In this document: positions 1-7,530 of the stretch, piece by piece
How the letters are laid out: the number at the start of each line of letters is the position of its first letter
Position numbering within the stretch: the first letter of the stretch is position 1
Assembly (NCBI GenBank): GCA_007127655.1
Contig: SKYX01000414.1
Coordinates: forward strand, 1-10,940
Direction of reading: 5' to 3'
DNA length: 10,940 nt
Source: Desulfonatronum sp.
Lineage (GTDB): Bacteria > Desulfobacterota > Desulfovibrionia > Desulfovibrionales > Desulfonatronaceae
Notes under the pieces: generated by a model
The model's database searches: none
Told to the model about the DNA's origin: nothing
What the model saw: the letters and a program-made list of their open reading frames with translations, nothing else
Position numbers and translations under genes: made by a program

Positions 1-905
1 GAGTCGACAAGGGCCATGCCGGTTTGGAAACACACGAAACCCGGATCAAGGTCCGGCCAGTACCAACAGCCCTCCTGACCCGGAGTGAGGATCAGGCCGA
101 CGCCCGGCAGGCCCCTCACTCTCGACATATCTGGGGAATGGAGCATGTCCGCGTCGACGCCCAGAGGGCCGGGGAAGCGACAGAAGGCGTCCCAGTCTCC
201 GTCATCTCGGAATACATGGTCCGGCGCTGTTTCGCGGCACGGGCCCCAGGCTTCGATCCGGGAATGGGGATGGTTCCATTCCAGGGTCGACCAATCCCAT
301 TGGCCGGGTGCGGAGTTCCAGATTCGGAGCTGCCCTGAAAGTCGGGGACGCCAGACCATGGTCCGCTGAAAGGACTGCCCCGTGAGCAAAGAACAAGAAG
401 CGAGGTCTCCCATATTCAAAATCAATCCCTCCGGTTCCCGTGTCACGAGGGCGACGAGTTCCTTTCGCATTGCTTCCCGCGGAACAGTGAACACGTTTTC
501 CAGGCCACACAATTCAAGGGTGGTCAAGAGATGGGCGGACTGGAGGGATGACGGTGGCAGGATCGCCAGAATATCGGAAATTCCCGCGGTCATCACTGGT
601 ATCAGGGCCGCCGCGATTCCGGCCGGACCGGCTCCGGCTTCGGACATTGCTTCCGGGCACACCAGGCACGCCCAGGGCCTGGCAAGACGGGTGGACGTGG
701 TGGCAAGTCCGCCGCTCCAACGGGTACACGTGCTGGAGCGGTCCGTGCCCCCGGGAGGGTGCAGGGCGTAGAGCTGGGCAATGTTTTTCTTGATCCAGGA
801 ACGCTCGACATCACCGACGGACGCATAGGCGGCGGCCAGGACGTCATCCTGGACGCGCAGATCATCCGGGAGAACGGGCCATGCCAAGGAGCCGGGTTCA
901 GGCAT
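1..905 (-). CDS. Hypothetical protein, partial (C-terminus beyond left edge)
   Basis: The frame is open from an ATG at 905 to the left edge, giving 301 codons with no stop and codon use like the neighbouring genes. I do not recognise the family. The N-terminal part holds a charged helical stretch (about residues 13-48), then a short Cys-containing segment (C60, C80, C83). Residues 94-140 are alternating hydrophobic/glycine sequence (GPAGIAAALIP, AGISDILAILPP, LELCGLENVF) that loosely recalls the Rossmann-like core of histidinol dehydrogenase. That resemblance is weak and no catalytic residues can be assigned. The remainder is rich in Trp, Pro and Gly. The start is uncertain: no Shine-Dalgarno precedes 905, the frame stays open upstream to a TGA near the end of bamD, and a TTG lies in that stretch. 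It follows bamD by 76 bp on the same strand, so co-transcription is likely. Confidence 0.7.
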   Translation of the reverse strand, partial: MPEPGSLAWPVLPDDLRVQDDVLAAAYASVGDVERSWIKKNIAQLYALHPPGGTDRSSTCTRWSGGLATTSTRLARPWACLVCPEAMSEAGAGPAGIAAALIPVMTAGISDILAILPPSSLQSAHLLTTLELCGLENVFTVPREAMRKELVALVTREPEGLILNMGDLASCSLLTGQSFQRTMVWRPRLSGQLRIWNSAPGQWDWSTLEWNHPHSRIEAWGPCRETAPDHVFRDDGDWDAFCRFPGPLGVDADMLHSPDMSRVRGLPGVGLILTPGQEGCWYWPDLDPGFVCFQTGMALVD

Positions 906-981
906 GGTGGACGGGCGAACCGAAAAGTGGCGCAAAAGCCAGGGAACGAGGGGAGAGCGTTGTCATGCGAGAGCAGCAGAA

Positions 982-1716
982 TCAGAGCCAGTCCAGCAGA
1001 CGCTTCCACGTGCCTTCCCGTTCTTCACGGTCTTCCTTGGACTGCTGTTTCTGGAAGCGGTAGTAGGCGAAATCACTTTGCCGCTGAGCGTATTCGGAAA
1101 TTTCCGGAATGTCCCCGAACTCTTGCTGGACGGCTTGGTATCGTCGCCAAGCTGGTCCATACTGACCTCTGCGCCAATAAAAGTCGGCCACGAACAGCTC
1201 GTGCTCGGCGATGCGGCTCCGGGTCTCCTGGATGGCCTGCTCGGCGTCACGGGCTTGGGGAGATTGGGGGAAGGTCTGTTGAAGGCGTTGGAAATATTGC
1301 AGAGCCAAGTGGAGGTTGTCGGTGGGCCGGTCGATGGAGCGAAATTGTCGGAGATTGGCCATGCCGACCTGGAACAGGACGTAGGGAACGGCCTCGTGGC
1401 CCGGGTGCAGGGACTCGAACTCCAGATAGGTCTGGACCGCTGCCTCGTATTGCTCCGAGAGAAAATAGGCGTCGCCCAGGGCCAACTCCGCCGCAGAGGT
1501 GAACGGGCTGAAGGGATACCGGTCCTTGAGCTTGGTAAAGGCGGTGATGGCCCGGCGATAGTCCTTCTCCTCCATGGCTTCGAATCCGGACTGCGCCAGT
1601 TCCTGGGCTGTGTCCTCCGGAGGCGTCAGAAAATAATAGTCGATGATGCCGCATCCCGAGAGATACACGGTGAGCAGCAAGCAGGACAAAAAAGCGAAGA
1701 GGGATGTTTTGTTCAC
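982..1716 (-). CDS. bamD: Outer membrane assembly lipoprotein BamD
   Basis: BamD is an outer-membrane lipoprotein facing the periplasm; with BamA it folds and inserts beta-barrel proteins. The 244-residue product has a short hydrophobic signal peptide ending in a lipobox (LSGC, lipidated Cys22). TPR-type helices follow: residues 33-65, then the family-like YPFSPFTSAAELALGDAYF segment (67-85), then helices to about 215. The C-terminus is highly charged (KEDREEREG, 227-235). Length is typical of the family. The start is GTG at 1716, which places four bases (GTGA) inside the end of trxB and suggests translational coupling; the only upstream purine signal is a weak GGA. Residue +2 after the lipid Cys is Gly rather than Asp, consistent with outer-membrane sorting. 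The family call is confident; other YfiO/ComL-type TPR lipoproteins are the only real alternative. Confidence 0.9.
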   Translation of the reverse strand: MNKTSLFAFLSCLLLTVYLSGCGIIDYYFLTPPEDTAQELAQSGFEAMEEKDYRRAITAFTKLKDRYPFSPFTSAAELALGDAYFLSEQYEAAVQTYLEFESLHPGHEAVPYVLFQVGMANLRQFRSIDRPTDNLHLALQYFQRLQQTFPQSPQARDAEQAIQETRSRIAEHELFVADFYWRRGQYGPAWRRYQAVQQEFGDIPEISEYAQRQSDFAYYRFQKQQSKEDREEREGTWKRLLDWL

Positions 1717-2633
1717 AGAGAGTCCAGAAAAAGGGATGCGGAGTGGGCTGCCGTGGCGCCGTCGCCCACGGCCGTGGCCACTTGGCGGCAGAGCTTGTCG
1801 CGAACGTCGCCTGCGGCGTAAATTCCCGGCAAATTGGTGGTCATTTCTTGATCCGTGACAATGAAGCGCGCCGGGGAGAGGGTCAGCGTTTCGGGAACGA
1901 AACTGGTCAAGGGTGTGGACCCCACGAAGACGAACAGCCCGGAGACGTCCAGGAGGCGCTGGGCACCGTCGGGCAGATGCGTTACCCGAAGCCCTTTAAG
2001 CTCCGTGTCGCCGACGAGTTCGGTGGCCACGGATTGCATCACGCACTCGATATTCGGGATGTTCTTGATCCGTTCCTGAAGAATCTTGTCGGCCCGGAAG
2101 GCGTCCCGGCGGTGGATCAGGTACACCTTGGCGACGATTTTGGAAAGATAGATGGATTCCTCTAAAGCCGTATTGCCGCCGCCCACTGCGGCAACGGCCT
2201 GGCCCCTGAAGAAATTGGCGTCGCACAGGGCACAATACGAGATGCCCCGGCCGGTGAAGTAATCTTCCCGCTCCAGCCCCAAGTGCTTCCAGGCCACGCC
2301 GGAGCAGATCATCACGACCTTGGCCTGAATGGTTTCCTCGTCCAGGTGCACAAGATTGCTCCCAGGGCCCTGGTGGTCAATGGATCGGACTTCCTGGCGC
2401 AGAGTTGTGTAGGAGAAATGTTTGAGGTGATCAGCCATCAGATCGGCTAACTCATAGCCCTTCACGCCTTTGGGGTGGCCGGGGTAGTTTTCAATCCATT
2501 CCGTGGTCAGGATCTGGCCGCCGGGAGCGAGACGCTCCACCATGGCTACGGAGGCTCCAGAGCGCAACAAGTAGAGGGCGGCCGTCATTCCCGCCGGCCC
2601 GCCCCCTATGATGACCGAGTCAAAAGATTTCAT
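1713..2633 (-). CDS. trxB: Thioredoxin-disulfide reductase (NADPH)
   Basis: This cytoplasmic flavoenzyme passes electrons from NADPH through FAD and a redox-active disulfide to thioredoxin. The 306-residue protein has the usual bacterial low-molecular-weight layout: FAD-binding GGGPAG (10-15), the APGGQ / ENYPG region (36-52), the redox pair C134-A-L-C137, the nucleotide-binding GGGNTA (151-156), HRR at 174-176 (typical of NADPH rather than NADH binding), and the C-terminal FAD motif YAAGDVR (272-278) with GDG at 290-292. One oddity is that the cysteine pair is followed by Asp-Ala-Asn where Asp-Gly is usual. The ATG at 2633 lies 9 bp after the trxA stop, so the two redox partners are almost certainly co-transcribed. 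Its stop overlaps the bamD start. A weak Shine-Dalgarno is explained by coupling with trxA. Confidence 0.96.
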   Translation of the reverse strand: MKSFDSVIIGGGPAGMTAALYLLRSGASVAMVERLAPGGQILTTEWIENYPGHPKGVKGYELADLMADHLKHFSYTTLRQEVRSIDHQGPGSNLVHLDEETIQAKVVMICSGVAWKHLGLEREDYFTGRGISYCALCDANFFRGQAVAAVGGGNTALEESIYLSKIVAKVYLIHRRDAFRADKILQERIKNIPNIECVMQSVATELVGDTELKGLRVTHLPDGAQRLLDVSGLFVFVGSTPLTSFVPETLTLSPARFIVTDQEMTTNLPGIYAAGDVRDKLCRQVATAVGDGATAAHSASLFLDSL

Positions 2634-2642
2634 AAGCCAGAA

Positions 2643-2960
2643 CTAGATTTTCTTGGAGATCATTTCCTTGATGCTGCTCTTGGAGACGGCACCGGTCAAC
2701 TGCTCGACCACTTCCCCGTTCTTGAAGAGGATCAGCGTGGGGATGGCCCGAATGCCGAAGCGGGAAGGAGTCTTGGAACTTTCGTCCACATTCATCTTTC
2801 CGATTTTGACCTGACCAGTCAGCTCTTGGCTGAGTTCTTCAATCACAGGGGCGATGGCCCGACATGGGCCGCACCAAGGGGCCCAGAAATCGACGAGGAC
2901 CGGAAGGTCGCATTGCAGGACTTCAGCGTCGAAATTCGTATCGTTCAGTTCATGAGCCAT
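2643..2960 (-). CDS. trxA: Thioredoxin
   Basis: Thioredoxin is a small cytoplasmic dithiol protein that reduces disulfides in target enzymes and is itself recharged by the TrxB encoded just downstream. The 105-residue product shows the classical fold: the [13 protein letters not shown] active site with C30 and C33, the cis-proline loop RAIPT (P74), and the downstream LILFKNGE strand with the conserved Gly. Length is normal for a single-domain thioredoxin without signal peptide. I chose the ATG at 2960 because an excellent AAGGAGA lies 5 nt upstream; an in-frame TTG at 3050 would add 30 residues foreign to the family. The 121-bp gap upstream (to tsaD) is the longest internal gap in the window and probably separates transcription units, though I see no clear promoter hexamers. 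Confidence 0.97.
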   Translation of the reverse strand: MAHELNDTNFDAEVLQCDLPVLVDFWAPWCGPCRAIAPVIEELSQELTGQVKIGKMNVDESSKTPSRFGIRAIPTLILFKNGEVVEQLTGAVSKSSIKEMISKKI

Positions 2961-2965
2961 GTTTG

Positions 2966-2972
2966 TCTCCTT
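2966..2972 (-). promoter_or_regulatory. Ribosome binding site of trxA
   Basis: On the minus strand the sequence reads AAGGAGA, ending 5 nt before the ATG at 2960. It is among the strongest Shine-Dalgarno matches in the window and fixes the thioredoxin start over an in-frame TTG 90 bases upstream. Confidence 0.85.
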
Positions 2973-3081
2973 TTCGCTTGCGGGTTCGTATGACGTGCCG
3001 TTTGGTTGTGTGAACGGGTAATGCCGAAAGTAGGGCAACCTCCTGTGCAAACAGTGAAACTAGTTGCGGGGGCTGAACGTG

Positions 3082-4176
3082 TCAAGGTGAGGCTGACGAG
3101 TTCGGAAAAGACCGGGGCCGGTAATCCCAGGGAATGGGCTTGCCGCGGGGCAGGGCTTCCACCGTCTGGTCGTGTTCCCAGCCGTTTCGAGCCAGCAGCC
3201 AGCCGGAGTAGGCGATCATCGCGGCGTTGTCCGTGCACAGAGCCGGGCTGGGCAGGATCAGTGCCAGGTCATGAGCCTGGGCGCTCTCCGCCAGCAGGGA
3301 GCGGAGCATGGTGTTTGCGGCCACGCCGCCGGCCGCGATCACGGCACGGTAGGCGGTTTCGTCCTGCAAAGCCCGTTCGACCTTGGTCCGGAGGGTTTCG
3401 GCAATGCTCCAGTTCAGGGATGCGCAGACCGTGCCCAACTCCGGATGTTCCTCGGCCCATCGGGCCAAGGCGGTGTCGTCTGGAAGTAGCGGCAGACGCA
3501 GGTCGGGATGCTGGGCAAGATGTTGGGAAAAGGCGGTCTTCAGGCCGCTGAAGCTGAAATCCAGATTTCGGTTGTCCAGATAGGGCCGGGGGAACAAGGA
3601 TCGGTTCGGCTCGGATCTCGCGGCCAGGGCGTCAATGTGCCGCCCACCGGGGTAGGGCAGGTTGAGCATGGACGCGGCCTTGTCCAAAGCCTCCCCAGCC
3701 GCGTCGTCCAGGGTTCGGCCCAGCAGGTCGAATTGGAACGGCGAGGTTATCCGATACAACTGGGTGTGTCCTCCGGAAACCAAAAGCCCCAAGGCCGGAA
3801 ACGGAATTTTCCGTTCCAGTCCGGCGGCCAGCAGATGGGCGTGCAGGTGGTTGACGCCCACCAAGGGAACGCCCAGGGACAGAGCCAGGCCCTTGGCCAT
3901 GCCCAGGCCCACCAGCAGGCTGCCCAGCAGGCCGGGTCCTCTCGCGGCGGCCACGACCTGAACGTCCCGAATGGTCAGGCTGGTCCGCTCCAAGAGCCGT
4001 TCCAGGAGAACTGGCAGGGCGGTGAGATGACCTCGGGAAGCCAGTTCCGGAACCACCCCGCCGAACAAGGCGTGGAGTTTTTCCTGACTGTGCAGACACT
4101 GCCCCAGCAGTCGGCCGTCTTGGACCAGGGCCAACGCGGTCTCGTCGCAGGAGGTTTCAATGCCAAGGCAGAGCAT
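3082..4176 (-). CDS. tsaD: tRNA N6-adenosine threonylcarbamoyltransferase TsaD
   Basis: TsaD (Gcp/YgjD/Kae1 family) transfers the threonylcarbamoyl group from threonylcarbamoyl-AMP to A37 of ANN-decoding tRNAs, acting in the cytoplasm with TsaB and TsaE. The 364-residue protein has the ASKHA-fold landmarks: LGIETSCDET (4-13), HLHAH at 110-114 (H110 and H114 are the metal ligands of the family signature), LLVSGGHTQL (131-140), the LGRTLDDAAGEALDK segment (152-166), AAGGVAANTMLR (281-292) and CTDNAAMIA (314-322, D316 metal ligand). Length is slightly above the usual 335-345 because of a short Pro/Ser-rich C-terminal tail. The ATG at 4176 has no evident Shine-Dalgarno but sits 31 bp after the fbp stop, so it may depend on ribosomes arriving from that gene. 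Neither tsaB nor tsaE is in the window. Confidence 0.96.
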   Translation of the reverse strand: MLCLGIETSCDETALALVQDGRLLGQCLHSQEKLHALFGGVVPELASRGHLTALPVLLERLLERTSLTIRDVQVVAAARGPGLLGSLLVGLGMAKGLALSLGVPLVGVNHLHAHLLAAGLERKIPFPALGLLVSGGHTQLYRITSPFQFDLLGRTLDDAAGEALDKAASMLNLPYPGGRHIDALAARSEPNRSLFPRPYLDNRNLDFSFSGLKTAFSQHLAQHPDLRLPLLPDDTALARWAEEHPELGTVCASLNWSIAETLRTKVERALQDETAYRAVIAAGGVAANTMLRSLLAESAQAHDLALILPSPALCTDNAAMIAYSGWLLARNGWEHDQTVEALPRGKPIPWDYRPRSFPNSSASP

Positions 4177-4207
4177 GGGAGATAATGTGAGCCGGTCCCT
4201 GGGCGGC

Positions 4208-5215
4208 TCAACCGGCCTGGAGCAGTTCCCGGACCTTGAGCACGTCCAGCTTGGAACCGATGACCAGAGGAACGCGCTGGTGCAGTTCCGTGGGTTGGAT
4301 GTCCAGGATGCGATTGATTCCGTCGGTGGCCATGCCGCCGGCCTGCTCCACGACCATGGCCAGGGGGTTGGCCTCGCACATCAGGCGCAGCTTTCCGTGG
4401 GGATGGTTGGAGTCTTTGGTGTCCGCCGGGTAGAGAAAGACGCCGCCGTAGAGCAGATTGCGATGGAAGTCCGCCACCAGGGAGCCGATGTACCGGGAGC
4501 GATAGACCCGCTTGGAGTCGTTGTCCGGATCCTTGAAGTAGTCGATGGCCTTCCGGGTGGGCTGGTCCCAGTAGTGCCGGTATCCTTCGTTGGCGGAGTA
4601 GATTTTGCCCCGTTCCGGAATCTGGATGTCCGGATGGGAGAGCAGGAATTCCCCGACGCTGGGGTCCAGGGTGAAGCCGTGAACCCCTTTGCCCGTGGTA
4701 TATACGAGCATGGTGGACGATCCGTAGATGATGTACCCGGCGGCCACCTGTTGGGCGCCCTTTTGGAGCACGTCGGCCATGGTGGCGGGTTCCTCGCAAG
4801 CACTGGTCCGACGAAAAATGGAGAAGATCGTGCCAATGCTGACGTTGGCGTCGATGTTCGACGAACCGTCCAGGGGGTCGAAAATCAGGATGTAGTCCCC
4901 TTGAGGGCAGTCGGCAGGGATATGGATCAAGTCGGCGTTTTCCTCGGAAGCCAGGGCGCAGAGAACGCCGGCCCGTTGCAAGCGGTGCACCAGGACCTGA
5001 TTGGCGAATTCATCCAACTTGCGGACCTTTTCTCCCTGAATGTTGGTCTCCCCGGTCAGCCCCAGGATCTCCACCAATCCGGCCTTGTTCACCTCTTGAT
5101 TGATGATCTTTCCGGAGAGGATCATTTCCGAAAGAAGGCGGGTGAATCGCCCCGTGGCCATGGGGGATTCCTTCTGGTGGAAAAGCAGATGTTCGATGAC
5201 CGTAATCTGAGGCAT
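4208..5215 (-). CDS. fbp: Class I fructose-1,6-bisphosphatase
   Basis: The enzyme hydrolyses fructose 1,6-bisphosphate to fructose 6-phosphate, the committed step of gluconeogenesis in the cytoplasm. The 335-residue protein carries the class I signature: acidic SEE (90-92), the metal-binding [10 protein letters not shown] (113-122, D113 and D116), the SIGTIFSIF segment (126-134), [13 protein letters not shown] (161-173), the substrate-contacting NEGYRHYW region (209-216), [13 protein letters not shown] (240-252), YGGVFLYP (256-263) and the metal-ligand Glu in CEANP (E281). Length matches the family. The ATG at 5215 is preceded by AAGGAG at a 6-nt spacing; a TTG two codons further upstream directly abuts that site and is unlikely to be used. 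It follows a lipoprotein gene by 23 bp and precedes tsaD by 31 bp. Confidence 0.96.
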   Translation of the reverse strand: MPQITVIEHLLFHQKESPMATGRFTRLLSEMILSGKIINQEVNKAGLVEILGLTGETNIQGEKVRKLDEFANQVLVHRLQRAGVLCALASEENADLIHIPADCPQGDYILIFDPLDGSSNIDANVSIGTIFSIFRRTSACEEPATMADVLQKGAQQVAAGYIIYGSSTMLVYTTGKGVHGFTLDPSVGEFLLSHPDIQIPERGKIYSANEGYRHYWDQPTRKAIDYFKDPDNDSKRVYRSRYIGSLVADFHRNLLYGGVFLYPADTKDSNHPHGKLRLMCEANPLAMVVEQAGGMATDGINRILDIQPTELHQRVPLVIGSKLDVLKVRELLQAG

Positions 5216-5221
5216 GGGCAA

Positions 5222-5227
5222 CTCCTT
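5222..5227 (-). promoter_or_regulatory. Ribosome binding site of fbp
   Basis: AAGGAG on the minus strand, 6 nt before the ATG at 5215. It decides the fbp start, because the alternative TTG at 5221 would directly abut it. Confidence 0.8.
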
Positions 5228-5238
5228 GAAAAATGGCG

Positions 5239-6003
5239 TTAGTTGGGCAGGGCCAGGGCGTAGATCAGTTGCAGGGTGCCGATGGGCCGAGACAGCCAGA
5301 GGAAGGATCGGGTTTCAGTCGACCGGCGGCCGTGGACCCGATCGCGGAGGATGCTCTCCCAGGGGGCTTCCGAGATTTTTCGGGTTATTTCCAGATCCAC
5401 GCCGGTCCAGAGAAGGGTCTCCGGAGTCAGCAGGACCAGGCGTTCCGATGCAGTGGCGAAGGCCACCAAAGCGCGAGGGTCGAAGTGGGCGATGATCAGT
5501 CCCTGCCAGGTTCCGTCGCGGAAGAACGGGCCGGCGATGATCATTTCCGGTCCCAGGGGGGTCTCCTCGACGAACCCTTGCAGACCTCGCTGGAGCATGG
5601 ACCATTCCCGTTCCAGCAACGGTTCGAGATCGATGTTTTTCAGTGGGGTCTCCGGGTGGCTGGTCAGTAAACGACCTTGGGCGTCCACCGCCAGAACAGC
5701 GTTTACCCAGGGAAATCGTTCCAGAAACGCGGTGAACCAGGGCGAAGGCGGAAACCGATCCTGAGGGGCCAGGGTCCGCAAGATCTCTTCCAAGTGCTGG
5801 TCCATCAGGCTGAATTGCGTGGCTAATAGCTGCTCGTTTCGGGACAGACCGGGACGGCGGTCCAGGTCGATTTCCGGTTTGGGGTCGACATAGGTCTCGT
5901 AGGCATCGGCGGTCTTGTCCCAGGCGCTTTGGATGGTCGAGCAACCGGCCAGGGAAATGAGCAGGGCCAAAAGGCTTAGACGGAAAAGAAGATGGATGGT
6001 CAT
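5239..6003 (-). CDS. Putative lipoprotein with Cache-like sensory region
   Basis: The 254-residue product begins with a typical lipoprotein signal peptide and lipobox (SLAGC, lipidated Cys21, Ser at +2, which favours the outer membrane). After a helical linker (about 45-80), residues 89-205 resemble a Cache/PDC extracellular domain: [21 protein letters not shown] (97-117), then a strand pair with [20 protein letters not shown] (151-170), a hydrophobic helix around FDPRALVAF (174-182), and a second half with [13 protein letters not shown] (191-203). Cache domains usually bind small ligands in the ectodomain of sensor kinases or chemoreceptors; here no membrane-spanning signalling part follows, so it would be a free-standing periplasmic module. 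The family call is by pattern only. I prefer the ATG at 6003 because the signal peptide begins there, but its GGAG lies 12 nt away; an ATG at 6027 would add eight residues without a ribosome site. Confidence 0.72.
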   Translation of the reverse strand: MTIHLLFRLSLLALLISLAGCSTIQSAWDKTADAYETYVDPKPEIDLDRRPGLSRNEQLLATQFSLMDQHLEEILRTLAPQDRFPPSPWFTAFLERFPWVNAVLAVDAQGRLLTSHPETPLKNIDLEPLLEREWSMLQRGLQGFVEETPLGPEMIIAGPFFRDGTWQGLIIAHFDPRALVAFATASERLVLLTPETLLWTGVDLEITRKISEAPWESILRDRVHGRRSTETRSFLWLSRPIGTLQLIYALALPN

Positions 6004-6053
6004 AATCGCGGTGAACTCCAAGCGCATGCAGTGTGGAACGTGTTTGGGGGGAA

Positions 6054-7184
6054 TTATTTTCCGGCCCGGGATTCCAAGCGTTCCGCAAGCTTTTTGAGGG
6101 TTTGTCTCGTGGTCGCGGTTTTCGGCGACGGGGACGTGGAGGGCGAAGCGTCGGAATCGTCCGCATCTTGCGGCGTTTCGATTTTTTCGGGGCCATGTTC
6201 CGGTTCCGGATCAGACTTAAGTTCAGGTTCTGGCTTAGTTTCAGGTTCCGCCAGCAGTTCCGGATCCTTGGGCTCGGTTGATTCAGAATCCGGCTCCCTA
6301 GGGCCCTTGGCGGCCCGATCTCGCAGGTCCTGGATACGAGCCTCCAGATCCAGGCGCTGTTCGTCATCCGGAGACGTTTGGAGAAGTTTTGCGTACAGGC
6401 CTAGGGCTTCATCATGCTCACCCTGCTTGGCCAGCAGGTCGGCATAGGTTTTTGTTTCGTAGTACCGACGCTCGCCTTCGGAAAGGGGAGCGTCTGCCTC
6501 CGCCTCGGGGCTCGGCTTTTCAACCGGTTCGGGCTCCGAGGGAAAAGTTTGCGCTGTTTCAGGTACCGCGTCAGAAGTTGTTTCCGTAACCGGTTTCGGC
6601 TCGGGTGCCTGTTCGGGGGAGGGCGCAAGATCCGGCTTCGGAGCTGGCCTAGACTCGGGCTCCGACAGAGGTTCGGGTTCCGGATGTGGAGAGTCCTCCT
6701 CTCGGGGAGCGGGAGCCTGAAACTCCTCGCGTCCAGCGGTCACCGCGCGCAGGCCTTGTTCCAGGAGCGTCTCCCACGTGATCCGGGCTCCGCGGAGTTG
6801 GACCGCGAGCATGTCCAGGGTCACGGCGAGGTCGGTCCGGCCTTCGGCCCTGCTCCGGGTGGCCCAGTGCCTCCAAAAGGAAGGGTGTCTTGCCAACGCT
6901 TTGGTGATCGATTCCAGCTCCGGGGAGGAGGGGGCCTCGGCCTCAGGAGTTTTTTCGGCGGAAGAGGGGACGTTCCTGGGGACGGCGTCCAACTCGGAGA
7001 GACATTCGATCAAAAGAAGGCGGGCTTCCAGGTGTTCCGGGTGAAAGGTCAACCCTTTACGCAATACGGCGATAGCGTCCTTGGGGCGATGATCCTGAAT
7101 ATATGCCTGGGCCAGGGGGAAAAACAGCTTGGAATTGGGCTCCAGGCGCAACACCTCATCATACCAGGCGATTTTTTCGTTCAT
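6054..7184 (-). CDS. TPR protein with Pro/Glu-rich linkers
   Basis: The 376-residue protein has no signal peptide. Residues 1-67 look like two tetratricopeptide helical pairs (AWYDEVLRLEP, PLAQAYIQDHRPKDAIAVLRKGL, followed by FHPEHLEARLLLIECL). A helical segment follows (88-150). Residues 155-235 are low-complexity, rich in Pro, Glu and Ser with EPEP-type repeats. A further TPR-like unit lies at 238-290 (YADLLAKQGEHDEALGLYAKLL). A second Pro/Glu/Asp-rich linker spans 295-355, and the protein ends in a short basic helix (360-376). It is presumably a scaffold binding other proteins through the helical modules; partners are unknown. The ATG at 7184 has GGAG 6 nt upstream and overlaps the FtsB-like gene by four bases (ATGA), indicating coupled translation and perhaps a joint role in division or the envelope, which is inference. 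Confidence 0.85.
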   Translation of the reverse strand: MNEKIAWYDEVLRLEPNSKLFFPLAQAYIQDHRPKDAIAVLRKGLTFHPEHLEARLLLIECLSELDAVPRNVPSSAEKTPEAEAPSSPELESITKALARHPSFWRHWATRSRAEGRTDLAVTLDMLAVQLRGARITWETLLEQGLRAVTAGREEFQAPAPREEDSPHPEPEPLSEPESRPAPKPDLAPSPEQAPEPKPVTETTSDAVPETAQTFPSEPEPVEKPSPEAEADAPLSEGERRYYETKTYADLLAKQGEHDEALGLYAKLLQTSPDDEQRLDLEARIQDLRDRAAKGPREPDSESTEPKDPELLAEPETKPEPELKSDPEPEHGPEKIETPQDADDSDASPSTSPSPKTATTRQTLKKLAERLESRAGK

Positions 7185-7480
7185 GGCAGTCTCCGGAACG
7201 TATCGTTTTGCGGAATATAGAGGATTTCATTGGGCCGAAGGTAGTGCATCTCCACCCGGATAACGCTGGCCACGTAGTCGTGGTCCGTGGTCAGTCGACG
7301 GATTTCACGGCTCAGATCCAGGTTGACCTCGTCCACGGCGGCAATCTGCTCGACAAGTGCATCCCGGCGATCCCGCAGTTCCAGGTAGGATTTCCAGCCT
7401 TGATCATGGATCAGAAGCGTCCAGGCCAAAAAGCCGCTCAACAGCAGGAGGAAAGAAAAGAGCAGGCGGGTCCATTTCAT
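7181..7480 (-). CDS. ftsB: FtsB/DivIC-like septum formation initiator protein
   Basis: The 99-residue protein has the small bitopic architecture of the FtsB/DivIC family: a short basic start (KWTR), one membrane segment (about 6-24), a periplasmic coiled coil (about 33-66) and a conserved-looking C-terminal end (HYLRPNEILYIPQ, 79-91) matching the usual pattern of an Arg/Pro-Gly/Asn-Glu motif followed by hydrophobic residues. Family members join FtsL and FtsQ at the division site and help trigger septal peptidoglycan synthesis by FtsW/FtsI. The ATG at 7480 has only a distant AAGAAG (about 11 nt away) and may be reached by ribosomes leaving the preceding frames. It overlaps the TPR gene downstream by four bases. 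Length is normal for the family; ftsL or ftsQ are not in the window. Confidence 0.83.
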   Translation of the reverse strand: MKWTRLLFSFLLLLSGFLAWTLLIHDQGWKSYLELRDRRDALVEQIAAVDEVNLDLSREIRRLTTDHDYVASVIRVEMHYLRPNEILYIPQNDTFRRLP

Positions 7481-7530
7481 GGCGTGTTTGCTTCTTGGTA
7501 AGTCGGTGGGACATCCAGAGCGTAAAGCAT
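7477..7530 (-). other. Possible 17-codon coupling micro-ORF
   Basis: Between the stop of the small helical gene and the FtsB-like start there is a complete ATG-to-TGA frame encoding MLYALDVPPTYQEANTP. Its ATG directly follows the upstream TAA (TAAATG) and its TGA overlaps the FtsB-like ATG (ATGA). It fills the gap exactly, but has no good ribosome site of its own and could be chance. It could let terminating ribosomes reinitiate and reach the next gene. Confidence 0.2.

Noticed and set aside
904..1821. A 305-codon plus-strand open frame opposite bamD
   Set aside because: It is the antisense shadow of bamD and the end of trxB, with no recognisable protein features.
2961..3050. N-terminal extension of thioredoxin from a TTG at 3050
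   Set aside because: The extra 30 residues do not fit thioredoxin, and an ideal ribosome site precedes the ATG at 2960.
2961..3081. Possible sigma-70 or sigma-54 promoter before trxA
   Set aside because: TTGCAC-like and GG/GC-like pieces occur, but no pair has acceptable spacing, so I do not annotate a promoter.
4160..5242. A 360-codon plus-strand open frame opposite fbp
   Set aside because: It mirrors the fructose-bisphosphatase gene, whose catalytic motifs are complete on the minus strand.
5313..6367. A 350-codon minus-strand frame overlapping the lipoprotein and TPR genes
   Set aside because: It is an Arg/Pro-rich alternative-frame translation across two better-supported genes, with no domain features.
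6120..6722. Repetitive DNA that might be a tandem repeat or CRISPR-like array
   Set aside because: The repetition comes from Pro/Glu codons in the linkers of the TPR protein; there are no regular repeat-spacer units.
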